Part shown: positions 7,601 to 14,009 of the stretch, in pieces
Position numbering within the stretch: the stretch's first letter is position 1
Layout of the letters: each line of letters begins with the position of its first letter
The notes under the pieces: model-generated
Databases searched by the model: none
What the model saw: the letters and a program-made list of their open reading frames with translations, nothing else
What the model was told of the DNA's origin: nothing
Program-made: the position numbers and the translations under genes
Assembly: GCA_027435495.1 (NCBI GenBank)
Contig: DAHZZC010000248.1
Location: forward strand, 1-17,502
DNA length: 17,502 nucleotides
Direction: 5' to 3'
DNA from: Planctomycetales bacterium
GTDB taxonomy: Bacteria; Planctomycetota; Planctomycetia; Isosphaerales; Isosphaeraceae

Positions 7601-8667
7601 GCGATCGGGCGGCCCGCCTCGGCGTCCGCGCGGGCGATGTCAACGAGCTGATCGAGATCGCGATGGCGGGAAAAGCGGTGACGTCCACCGTCGAGGGACG
7701 TGAGCGGCACCCCGTCGTCGTCCGCTTCCCTCGGGCGCTCCGCGCGGATGAGGAATCGATCGGCAACCTGATGGTCACCTCACACGGTCGATCTCCCGGA
7801 CCGAGGCCGGGCGCGGGTCCGACCGGCCTGGATCCTCGCGGGCCCTCACCCCGGGCGGTTCCGCTATCCGATGTCGCTGAAATCCGCGTGGTTGAGGGAC
7901 CCGCCACGATCAAGGGGGAAGACGGTCTGCTGCGGAACTACGTCCGCCTCAGCACCCGCGATCGTAACGCCGCCGACCTGGTCGCCGAGGCCCGCGAGGT
8001 CGTCCGTCGAGAGGCCAAACTGCCGGACGGCGTCTACCTGGAGTGGACCGGTCCATTCGAGCATGAGATCCGGGCGCGTCGGACGCTGATCGTGGTCGTG
8101 CCGGCGGTGATCGCGCTGATCTTCGCGATCCTCTACTGGACCTACCGAGACGGCGCCGACGCCCTGATGATGATGACGGCCGTCCCTGGCGCGATCGCCG
8201 GAGGGCTGTTCTTTCAGTGGCTCATGGACCTCAAGTTCTCGACGACCGTCTGGGTCGGCTACATTGCCTGCTTCGGCATGGCCACATCGACGGGCATCAT
8301 CATGCTGGTCTACCTGCGCGAGGCCGTCGACCGAGCCGGCGGCCTGGAGAACATGAGCGCCGACGACCTGCGCCAGGCCGTCCTGAACGGGGCCGTCCAC
8401 CGGCTCCGGCCGAAGCTGCTGACCGAGGGGACCGTGGTCCTTGGGCTGGCGCCGATGCTCTGGTCCGACGGCGTTGCCTCGGAGATCATTCGTCCCATGG
8501 CCGCTCCCGTACTCGGCGGCATCCTCGTCGCCGACGAGGTCATCGACCTGTTCCTCCCGATCCTCTTCTACTGGGTCAGGCGTCGGCGCTGGGCGAGAAT
8601 CAAGGCTCTCCATCCAGGTGTCCGAGACCTGGCGCGAGGTCTGGCAGGCCCTGGGGCCTGTCGCTGA
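4645..8667 (+). CDS. CusA-like heavy-metal RND efflux permease with large insertions
   Basis: The 1340-residue inner-membrane pump is about 300 residues longer than CusA. The N-terminus (MIEAIITYSIRHR, ETPVDAIPDLSENQVIVHTD) is typical of heavy-metal RND proteins. TM4 contains VLVDSSVVMVEN with Asp421 aligning to the proton-relay Asp405 of CusA, and Lys1257 in RLRPKLLT aligns with Lys984. The Glu939 position of TM10 appears to be Ser1215. Of CusA's three substrate methionines, Met680 (ATDPAPIDM) and Met928 (RVDMLATG) are kept, while the third appears as Val994. There are two insertions: about residues 550-620 carry three hydrophobic helices where CusA has one, and about 700-890, between Met680 and Met928, hold a mostly helical Ala/Arg-rich block with GGHHHAGG. 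ATG 4645 overlaps the adaptor stop, giving ATGA coupling. Alignments are from memory, so residue equivalences are provisional. Cu(I)/Ag(I) export is the likeliest role. Confidence 0.93.
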   Translation: MIEAIITYSIRHRVAVIVSAVVLALLGAWALAETPVDAIPDLSENQVIVHTDWEGHGPREIEDHVTYPLTLGLRGIDGVRVVRSSSEVGFSTINVIFEDGIASAEARRRVADRLARVRGEMPAGVSPALGPDAAATGQIFWYTVEGGGLDLGRLRALQDWYVGPQIGSVPGVAEVASVGGLPMEYEVAPDPDRLRLFGVKLRDITEAIAASNAATGGHVVNKGKAEYVVRSAGWLGASPRPGDDSFDPQRAVRDLEDVVLIGADGLAIRLADVATVSMVPGSRRGALEKDGSEAVGGVVLMANGQNPLEVTRRIRAKIRELQPGLPPDVRIVAFYDRTPLIEGAIATVTGTVIEAMISASLCVLAVLLHLRASLVIAGTLPLAALSSFLIMAVLRRSGLVEIPANAMSLAGIAISIGVLVDSSVVMVENVMHRLRERFGSEPVRGDVTEIVRSACLAVGRPIVFSVAIMVLSFLPVFALGGMEGKMFHPLAFTKTFALATAAVLAITLVPALCTIGIRGRLRSERENPLVRGVIDVYRPVLSYLMDRPAVLAVILGLTSLLGFAPLGSRAIFLGVLGLAMAAAGLLAVSRWGAVMGPAILVVAALIVEPNIQPLGREFLTPLDEGMIMDMPITVPRASVAESVDDLKARDMVLCRFPEVAMVVGKAGRAETATDPAPIDMIETMVNLRPREFWPRRKLRPRDARAQVEAILEALIDRVAVERPPDAATRARMVDEASAGALAEFDAASREYAYHRNREMTRETRGLSPMSTHPSDPEEASVVPLWRAHVARLDVELLARAAPIFTRLAMHRLLDRATILDPEVSAYHAASVQARAASVEAALAAMERSASTPGGHHHAGGAASSPGVEPEPKLHAIRRDLSERFGRRLMLWQVERDELTGFGGELDAAVQMPGWTNVWTRPIQNRVDMLATGVNTPIGIRVLGRNLEDVGRASEEVARVVKSVRGAVDVVADPVRGKPYVDIRIDRDRAARLGVRAGDVNELIEIAMAGKAVTSTVEGRERHPVVVRFPRALRADEESIGNLMVTSHGRSPGPRPGAGPTGLDPRGPSPRAVPLSDVAEIRVVEGPATIKGEDGLLRNYVRLSTRDRNAADLVAEAREVVRREAKLPDGVYLEWTGPFEHEIRARRTLIVVVPAVIALIFAILYWTYRDGADALMMMTAVPGAIAGGLFFQWLMDLKFSTTVWVGYIACFGMATSTGIIMLVYLREAVDRAGGLENMSADDLRQAVLNGAVHRLRPKLLTEGTVVLGLAPMLWSDGVASEIIRPMAAPVLGGILVADEVIDLFLPILFYWVRRRRWARIKALHPGVRDLARGLAGPGACR

Positions 8668-8669
8668 AA

Positions 8670-8740
8670 CGTTCCCTGATGCCATCGCGAGATCGCGAAA
8701 CGACGAAAAGGCGAAAACGACGGGCATCGGCAGGGAAACG
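8670..8740. other. Imperfect long inverted repeat after the CusA-like gene
   Basis: CGTTCCCTG (8670-8678) followed by ATGCC (8679-8683) can pair with GGCAT (8723-8727) and CAGGGAAACG (8731-8740), leaving a one-base and a three-base bulge. It starts three bases after the CusA-like stop and encloses purine-rich short repeats (CGAAA/CGAAAA units). There is no T run, so a Rho-independent terminator is not supported; it may be an mRNA 3'-end stabilising or processing structure separating the two operons. Confidence 0.4.
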
Positions 8741-8796
8741 CCTTCCCTCCTTCTCCTACCTGTACAAGATGCGCCCTGATGGTTCGCTCGACCGCC

Positions 8797-8826
8797 TTGC
8801 GACCGGGTCGGCCGCACGATTAATAT
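8797..8826 (+). promoter_or_regulatory. Putative sigma70-type promoter of padR
   Basis: TTGCGA (8797-8802) and TAATAT (8821-8826) are separated by 18 bases and resemble -35 and -10 elements. The -10 lies in the only notably AT-rich patch of the region, 28 bases before the padR start. Planctomycete promoters are poorly defined, so this is a prediction. Confidence 0.45.
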
Positions 8827-8839
8827 TGAATGCCAATAT
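8823..8839. promoter_or_regulatory. Candidate PadR operator overlapping the -10 element
   Basis: ATATTG and CAATAT form a perfect 6-base inverted repeat around AATGC. It overlaps the predicted -10 and ends just before the padR Shine-Dalgarno. Dimeric PadR proteins commonly bind such short palindromes in their own promoters, so autorepression that is relieved by a ligand is the simplest reading. Confidence 0.5.
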
Positions 8840-8840
8840 C

Positions 8841-8846
8841 GGAGAG
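8841..8846 (+). promoter_or_regulatory. Ribosome binding site supporting the GTG start of padR
   Basis: GGAGAG lies 8 bases before GTG 8855, supporting that non-ATG start. Confidence 0.6.
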
Positions 8847-8854
8847 CCAAAGTC

Positions 8855-9211
8855 GTGAGCGAACTGCTGGTGAAAATGTTCTTCGGCGGGTTCGTCCGGA
8901 TGCACGTGCTGTATCACGCCGTGAAGGAACCCGTTTTTGGGGTCGAGATGATGGAGGAACTTGGGCGACACGGTTACGAGGTTGGCCCTGGGACGCTTTA
9001 TCCGATCCTGCATCAGCTTGAAGAGGCTGGCTATCTCTCTGCTCATTCCGAGGTCGTTGACGGCAAGCGCCGGAAGTATTATCGGGCCACACCTGAGGGC
9101 GTAAAGGCGCTCGAAGAGACCAAGGTCCGGCTCCGCGAGCTGGTCAAGGAAGTGCTGCACGACGACCCTCCGACCCCCTCGATCCGGCGTCCTGAGGGGG
9201 ACCGCGATTGA
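8855..9211 (+). CDS. PadR-family transcriptional regulator
   Basis: The 118-residue protein is a winged-helix DNA-binding protein. The signature VGPGTLYPILHQLEEAGYL (about residues 43-61) is the recognition helix and start of the wing typical of PadR. It is followed by the wing (KRRKYYRATPEG) and a C-terminal helix (LEETKVRLRELVKEVL) that would mediate dimerisation. The larger C-terminal Vir_act-type domain of long PadR proteins is missing, so this is the short LmrR-like class. PadR regulators often repress adjacent multidrug or stress-efflux genes and release DNA on binding a small molecule. Here it stands immediately upstream of an RND permease-adaptor gene and a TolC-like gene in the same direction, so it probably controls these and itself, possibly through the palindrome at 8823-8839. 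The start is GTG at 8855, supported by GGAGAG. Whether it also acts on the upstream metal-efflux operon cannot be seen. Confidence 0.95.
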   Translation: MSELLVKMFFGGFVRMHVLYHAVKEPVFGVEMMEELGRHGYEVGPGTLYPILHQLEEAGYLSAHSEVVDGKRRKYYRATPEGVKALEETKVRLRELVKEVLHDDPPTPSIRRPEGDRD

Positions 9212-9343
9212 CCTGCGGGCTTATCGTTCCAGACGAAAAGGAGATGGGCACATTGAGGAGTCAGAGCCAGTCTCCGTTATGTCGGATGCGGGAGAGCACC
9301 GAGCCGGTCCCGAACCATCCCCTCACCCGGATTCGATGATCCC

Positions 9344-12300
9344 ATGAACCCCATCGTCTTCGCGATGCGACGGCCGATGACCGTGATGGTCGCGGTGGTT
9401 GCCGTCGCCCTCTTTGGTGCGCTGGCCGTCGCCCGGATGTCGATCGATATCTTTCCCAGCCTGAATCTGCCCGTCGTGTATGTCTGCCAGCCCTACGGCG
9501 GCATGGACCCCGCGCAGATGGAAGGGCTACTCACGAACTATTACGAGTATCATTTTCTCTACATCAACGGGATTCATCACGTCGAGAGCCGGAACGTGCA
9601 GGGGATGGCGATCATGAAGCTGACGTTCCATCCCGAGACGAACATGGCGCAGGCGATGGCTGAGACGATCGGCTACGTGACCCGGGCGCGGGCCTTCATG
9701 CCGCCGAACACGGTTTCGCCGTTTGTGACGCGGTTTGACACGGGGAGCGTTCCGGTTGGCTACCTTGTGCTGTCGAGCGAGACCCGGACGATTGGTGAGA
9801 TCCAGGATCAGGCGCTGTTCAAGGTCCGGCCGATGTTTGCCAGCCTGCCTGGAGTCTCGGCGCCGCCGCCGTTCGGTGGGAACCAGCGGACGGTCGTTGT
9901 CCGGCTCGATCCCGATCGGCTCCGCTCCTACCGGATGTCGCCCGATGAGGTCGTCTCGGCGCTCGAGGCCGGGAACGCGATCTCGCCATCGGGGAACGTC
10001 CGGATCGGCAAGATGATGCCGATCGTTCCGATCAACGCGTTGGTGAAGCAGGTAAGCGACCTGGAGACCATTCCGATCCGTCCCGGTCAGGACCCGACCG
10101 TCTACCTCCGCGACGTCGCGACGGTTCACGATGCCTCCGACATCCCCACCGGTTCGGCCCTCGTGAATGGCCGACGCGCCGTTTATATCCTCGTGACCAA
10201 GCGCGCGGATGCCTCGACGCTCTCCGTCGTCCAGACGGTCAAGCAGGCCCTTCCCGGGATGCAGGCGGTCTTGCCCGACGATATCAAGGTGAGCTTCGAG
10301 TTCGACCAGTCGCCGACCGTCACCAGGGCCATCCGGAGCGTCGCGACCGAGGGACTCATGGGGGCGGTTCTCACCGGGCTGATGGTTTTGATCTTCCTCC
10401 GCGACTGGCGGAGCGTGATCGTGGTCGTCCTCAACATTCCGATCGCGATCTGCGGGGCGATCGTCGCGCTCTGGCTGACTGGCCAGACGATCAACATCAT
10501 GACCCTGGGCGGCCTGGCCCTGGCGATCGGCATTCTGGTCGACGAGTCGACGGTTGAGGTGGAGAACATCCACCACCAGCTTGAATCGACTCCCTCGGTG
10601 GCTCGCGCGGTCCGGCGTGGGAATCATCAGACGGCCGTCCCGCGTCTGCTGGCGATGCTCTGCGTGCTGGCCGTTTTCCTGCCCTCGTTCTTCATGCAGG
10701 GCTCGGCCCGGGCGCTTTTCGTCCCGCTCTCGCTGGCGGTCGGATTCTCGATGGTGGCCTCGTACCTGCTCTCCAGCACGTTCGTGCCGGTACTGTCAAC
10801 CTGGCTCCTGCGTCACCATCACCCGAGCGCCCGAACGGGCCGATCGGCCTTCGACCGAATGCGCGACGCCTTTGGGAGCGCCGTCGGAATCTTGGTTCGA
10901 TGGCGATGGATCGTCATGCCGGTCTACCTTGCCGGAAGCCTGGCCGTCATCGTTCTGGTCGGGCGGACGCTCGGGCTGGAAATCTTCCCGAAGGTCGACG
11001 CGGAACGGTTTCAGCTTCGGATGCGGGCACCCACCGGAACCCGCTACGAAGAGACCGAACGGCTGGCCATCAGGGCCCTCGATACCATCGGCGAGATCGT
11101 CGGGCGAGAGAAGATCTCGATCTCGATCGGATACGTCGGGCTGATCCCGTCGAGCTACCCGATCAACGCGATCTATCAGTGGACCGGAGGGCCTGAAGAA
11201 GCGATTCTCCGCGTGGCCCTTCGGCGCGGGTCAGGGATCGATATCGGCGGGTTGCAGGAGCGGCTCAGAGGCGTGCTGGGCGATCAGATGCCGGATGTCC
11301 GCCTCTCATTCGAGCCGGCGGACATCGTCAGCGAGGTGATGAGCTTCGGCTCTCCGACGCCCGTGGAGGTCGCCGTCACCGGATCGAACCTCGACGAAGA
11401 TCGGGCTTTTGCCGAGAGAATCCGAGGCGAGCTCCAGAAAATCGGATCACTGCGCGACCTGCATTACGGGCAATCGCTCGATTATCCGACGATCCGGATC
11501 GACGTCGACCGCGAGCGTGCGGGGCTCTCCGGCGTGACGGTGGAGGAGGTGGCGCGATCGGTGGTTGCAGCGACCTCGTCGAGCCGGTTCGTCGTCCCGA
11601 ACTACTGGCCCGATCCGAAGACCGGGATCGGCTATCAGGTGCAGGTCGAGATTCCCTATCAGATCATGGATTCGATCGAGCGGATGGAGACGGTTCCGAT
11701 CCAGAAGCCGGGGCTCGATCGCCAGCTTCTGCTGCGGGACGTCGCGGAGGTTCGCCCAGGGATCATGCCTGGGGAATATGATCGGTATAACATGAAAAGG
11801 ACCGTCAGCCTGATGGCGAACCTTGGCGGCGAGGACCTGGGTAGGGTCGCCGCGCGGGTGGAACAGGCGATTCGGTCGGCCGGCGATCCGCCGAGGGGCG
11901 TCACGGTCGCGGTCCGGGGACAGATCCAGCCGATGCAGGAGATCCTCTCGGGGCTTGGTGTCGGGCTCGTGATGTCGATCGTCGTGATCGTGCTCCTCCT
12001 GACGGCCAGCTTCCAGTCGGTCCGGCTTGCCCTGATCGTGATCTCGACGGCGCCGGCGGTGATCGCGGGAGTGGTGGTGATGCTCTTTCTGACCGGGACG
12101 ACGATCAACCTTCAATCGTTCATGGGATCGATCATGGCGATCGGCGTGGCGGTGGCGAATGCGATCCTGCTGGTGACGTTTGCCGAGGGGCATCGCCGCG
12201 AGCGCGGAGCAAGTGCGGGCGCAGCGGCCGTCGAAGGGGCGCGTGGTCGGCTCCGGCCGATTTTGATGACGAGCCTGGCGATGATTGCCGGAATGATCCC

Positions 12301-13861
12301 GATGGCGGTCGGGCTCGGCGAGGGGGGCGAGCAGGTCGCGCCGCTTGGCCGGGCCGTGATCGGCGGGCTGGTCGCCGCGACGATCGCGACGCTTTTTGTA
12401 CTGCCGACCGTCTTCGCGGCGGTTCAGGCGGGGGCTTCGCGAGAGTCGTCATCGATCGATCCCGACGATCCGGAGAGTTCGCACCACGATTGCGAGGCGG
12501 TGAACGGATGGGTTGGGACGCGTGAGGGCGCCTCGCTCGGCGTGGGGCGAGTCCTGGGTCTCGTGCTGATTGCGGTTGGGCCGATGATGGCTGGTTGCGA
12601 GCCGGGCGGCGAGGATCGGACTGCCTCCGCCGCGACGGCGGCCATCCGGCGCGTTGAGGTCGTCCAGCCGGCCCGGCAGACGATCCGGCGGAGCGTTGGC
12701 GAGCCAGGGCAGCTTGAGGGGTTTGAGACGACGGCCATTCACGCGAAGATTCCCGGATATGTGAAGGAGTGGACTGCCAACATCGGCGACGTTGTGAAGA
12801 AGGGGCAGCTTCTCGCGGAGCTTTCGGTGCCCGAGATGGACGCGGATCTCCGGCAAAAGCGGGCGGCGGTGGTGAGGGCGGAGGCCGATCGTCGCCAGGC
12901 TGAGGCGGCGGTCGAGGTGGCCGAGGCCGACGTTACGGCGGCCTCGGCGAAGCTGGCCGAGGAACGAGCGGGGATCGGTCGTGCGGCGGCCGACTTCGAT
13001 CGATGGGAGTCGGAGCATCGCCGGGTCACGCAGCTTTTCGAGGCGAAGGCTCAAACCGGGAGCCTGCTCGACGAGACCCGGAACAAGCTCCGATCGGCTG
13101 AGGCGGCCGTCGAGGAGTCGCAGGCGCAGGTTCGGTCGGCGGAGGCGGCCGTGATTCAGGCCCGCGCGGGGCTGGATCGCGCCCGGTCCGACCTGGGATC
13201 GGCCGCTGCCGCCGTCGATGTCGCTCGAGAAGAAGCGGGGCGCGCCTCGGCGATGCTCGGATACGCCCGGATCGTTGCGCCCTTTGATGGAATTGTTACC
13301 GAGCGACATATCAATACTGGCGATCTGACTCAGCCGGGCGCCGATCGGCCGCCGCTGTTTGTCGTGGCGCGGTCGGACCTGCTCACGATCCGGGTGGATG
13401 TCCCCGAGGTCTTCGCGCACGACGTTCAGCCGGGCGACCCCGCGACGATTCGGATTCAGGCGATTCGGGGGCAGACGATCCGGGCGAAGGTGACGCGGAC
13501 CTCCTGGGCGATCGATCCGAAGGCGCGGACGCTTCGCGTCGAGGTCGACGTACCGAATCCGGATGGCCATCTTCAGCCAGGGCTCTATGCGTATGCGACC
13601 GTTCTGGTTGAGGAGCGCGCCGACGTGCCTTGTGTGCCGGCCTCGGCCGTGCTGAGCGAGTCGGGCGAGGATGCTTGTTTTGTCGTCGTCGAGGGGAAGG
13701 CGAGGCGTCGGCCTGTCCAGCTCGGGCTCAGCGACGGGACGTACACCGAGATTCTGGGTGGGCTTTCGGCCTCGGACCAGGTGGTGAAGGCTGGCGCCGG
13801 CTCGCTGACCGAGGGTCAGCCGGTGCAGGTTTCTTTGCCACCGCCGGGAGCGAAACCCTGA
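9344..13861 (+). CDS. RND efflux permease fused in frame to its periplasmic adaptor (MFP) subunit
   Basis: One uninterrupted frame encodes 1505 residues. Residues 1 to about 1030 are a complete RND permease: it starts MNPIVFAMRRPMTVMV, has ILVDESTVEVEN in TM4 (Asp400, Glu401 at the AcrB Asp407/Asp408 positions) and ends FVLPTVFAAVQ. The AcrB Lys940 position appears to be Ala938 (VAVANAILLV). A hydrophilic linker (about 1031-1066, with SIDPDDPESSHHD) leads to a hydrophobic segment ending in a lipobox-like MAGC (Cys1085). A full adaptor follows: lipoyl half-motif near 1127-1160, long Ala/Glu-rich coiled-coil hairpin (about 1165-1305), second lipoyl half (ARIVAPFDGIVTERHINTGD) and beta-barrel (VPNPDGHLQPGLYAYATV). 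Because RND C-termini are cytoplasmic, the extra hydrophobic segment would place the adaptor correctly in the periplasm. Alternatives are separate translation from an internal GTG (12500 or 12542), cleavage at Cys1085, or a missed stop from a sequencing error. No strong ribosome site is visible before 9344. Substrate is unknown. Confidence 0.9.
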   Translation: MNPIVFAMRRPMTVMVAVVAVALFGALAVARMSIDIFPSLNLPVVYVCQPYGGMDPAQMEGLLTNYYEYHFLYINGIHHVESRNVQGMAIMKLTFHPETNMAQAMAETIGYVTRARAFMPPNTVSPFVTRFDTGSVPVGYLVLSSETRTIGEIQDQALFKVRPMFASLPGVSAPPPFGGNQRTVVVRLDPDRLRSYRMSPDEVVSALEAGNAISPSGNVRIGKMMPIVPINALVKQVSDLETIPIRPGQDPTVYLRDVATVHDASDIPTGSALVNGRRAVYILVTKRADASTLSVVQTVKQALPGMQAVLPDDIKVSFEFDQSPTVTRAIRSVATEGLMGAVLTGLMVLIFLRDWRSVIVVVLNIPIAICGAIVALWLTGQTINIMTLGGLALAIGILVDESTVEVENIHHQLESTPSVARAVRRGNHQTAVPRLLAMLCVLAVFLPSFFMQGSARALFVPLSLAVGFSMVASYLLSSTFVPVLSTWLLRHHHPSARTGRSAFDRMRDAFGSAVGILVRWRWIVMPVYLAGSLAVIVLVGRTLGLEIFPKVDAERFQLRMRAPTGTRYEETERLAIRALDTIGEIVGREKISISIGYVGLIPSSYPINAIYQWTGGPEEAILRVALRRGSGIDIGGLQERLRGVLGDQMPDVRLSFEPADIVSEVMSFGSPTPVEVAVTGSNLDEDRAFAERIRGELQKIGSLRDLHYGQSLDYPTIRIDVDRERAGLSGVTVEEVARSVVAATSSSRFVVPNYWPDPKTGIGYQVQVEIPYQIMDSIERMETVPIQKPGLDRQLLLRDVAEVRPGIMPGEYDRYNMKRTVSLMANLGGEDLGRVAARVEQAIRSAGDPPRGVTVAVRGQIQPMQEILSGLGVGLVMSIVVIVLLLTASFQSVRLALIVISTAPAVIAGVVVMLFLTGTTINLQSFMGSIMAIGVAVANAILLVTFAEGHRRERGASAGAAAVEGARGRLRPILMTSLAMIAGMIPMAVGLGEGGEQVAPLGRAVIGGLVAATIATLFVLPTVFAAVQAGASRESSSIDPDDPESSHHDCEAVNGWVGTREGASLGVGRVLGLVLIAVGPMMAGCEPGGEDRTASAATAAIRRVEVVQPARQTIRRSVGEPGQLEGFETTAIHAKIPGYVKEWTANIGDVVKKGQLLAELSVPEMDADLRQKRAAVVRAEADRRQAEAAVEVAEADVTAASAKLAEERAGIGRAAADFDRWESEHRRVTQLFEAKAQTGSLLDETRNKLRSAEAAVEESQAQVRSAEAAVIQARAGLDRARSDLGSAAAAVDVAREEAGRASAMLGYARIVAPFDGIVTERHINTGDLTQPGADRPPLFVVARSDLLTIRVDVPEVFAHDVQPGDPATIRIQAIRGQTIRAKVTRTSWAIDPKARTLRVEVDVPNPDGHLQPGLYAYATVLVEERADVPCVPASAVLSESGEDACFVVVEGKARRRPVQLGLSDGTYTEILGGLSASDQVVKAGAGSLTEGQPVQVSLPPPGAKP

Positions 13862-13995
13862 CGATTGCGAGGGTCGCGCGGCCTTCTCGGCCATCACTGC
13901 CGGACCCGACGGCACGACCGCTGATGTCGGCCTTCGATATCGGCCGATCCTGGAAAACACCGGCGCGGATCGGTCGCGGGTTCGGATGGGTGTCC

Positions 13996-14002
13996 AGGAG
14001 GG
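13996..14002 (+). promoter_or_regulatory. Ribosome binding site deciding the tolC-like start
   Basis: AGGAGGG lies 7 bases before GTG 14010. The in-frame ATG at 13986 lies upstream of this site and would place eight extra residues before the signal peptide, so GTG 14010 is preferred. Confidence 0.7.
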
Positions 14003-14009
14003 ACGATCC

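Noticed and set aside
5377..7710. A 777-codon open frame on the minus strand opposite the CusA-like gene
   Set aside because: It is rich in Arg, Asp, His and Gln with no domain or membrane pattern, and lies wholly opposite a well-supported RND gene. Long antisense frames are expected in GC-rich coding DNA.
8645..8660. CAGGCCC/GGGCCTG palindrome near the end of the CusA-like gene as a terminator
   Set aside because: The loop is only two bases, it lies inside the coding sequence before the stop, and no T run follows.
9209..9337. Short frames in the spacer between padR and the fusion gene (from ATG 9244 or TTG 9253)
   Set aside because: The AAGGAG at 9237-9242 is too close to ATG 9244, and the translation has no domain or coding-like character.
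13939..13948. ATCGGCCGAT palindrome in the spacer before the tolC-like gene as an operator
   Set aside because: It is a ten-base palindrome made of words very common in this genome (CGATCGG-like), so chance occurrence is likely and there is no promoter context.
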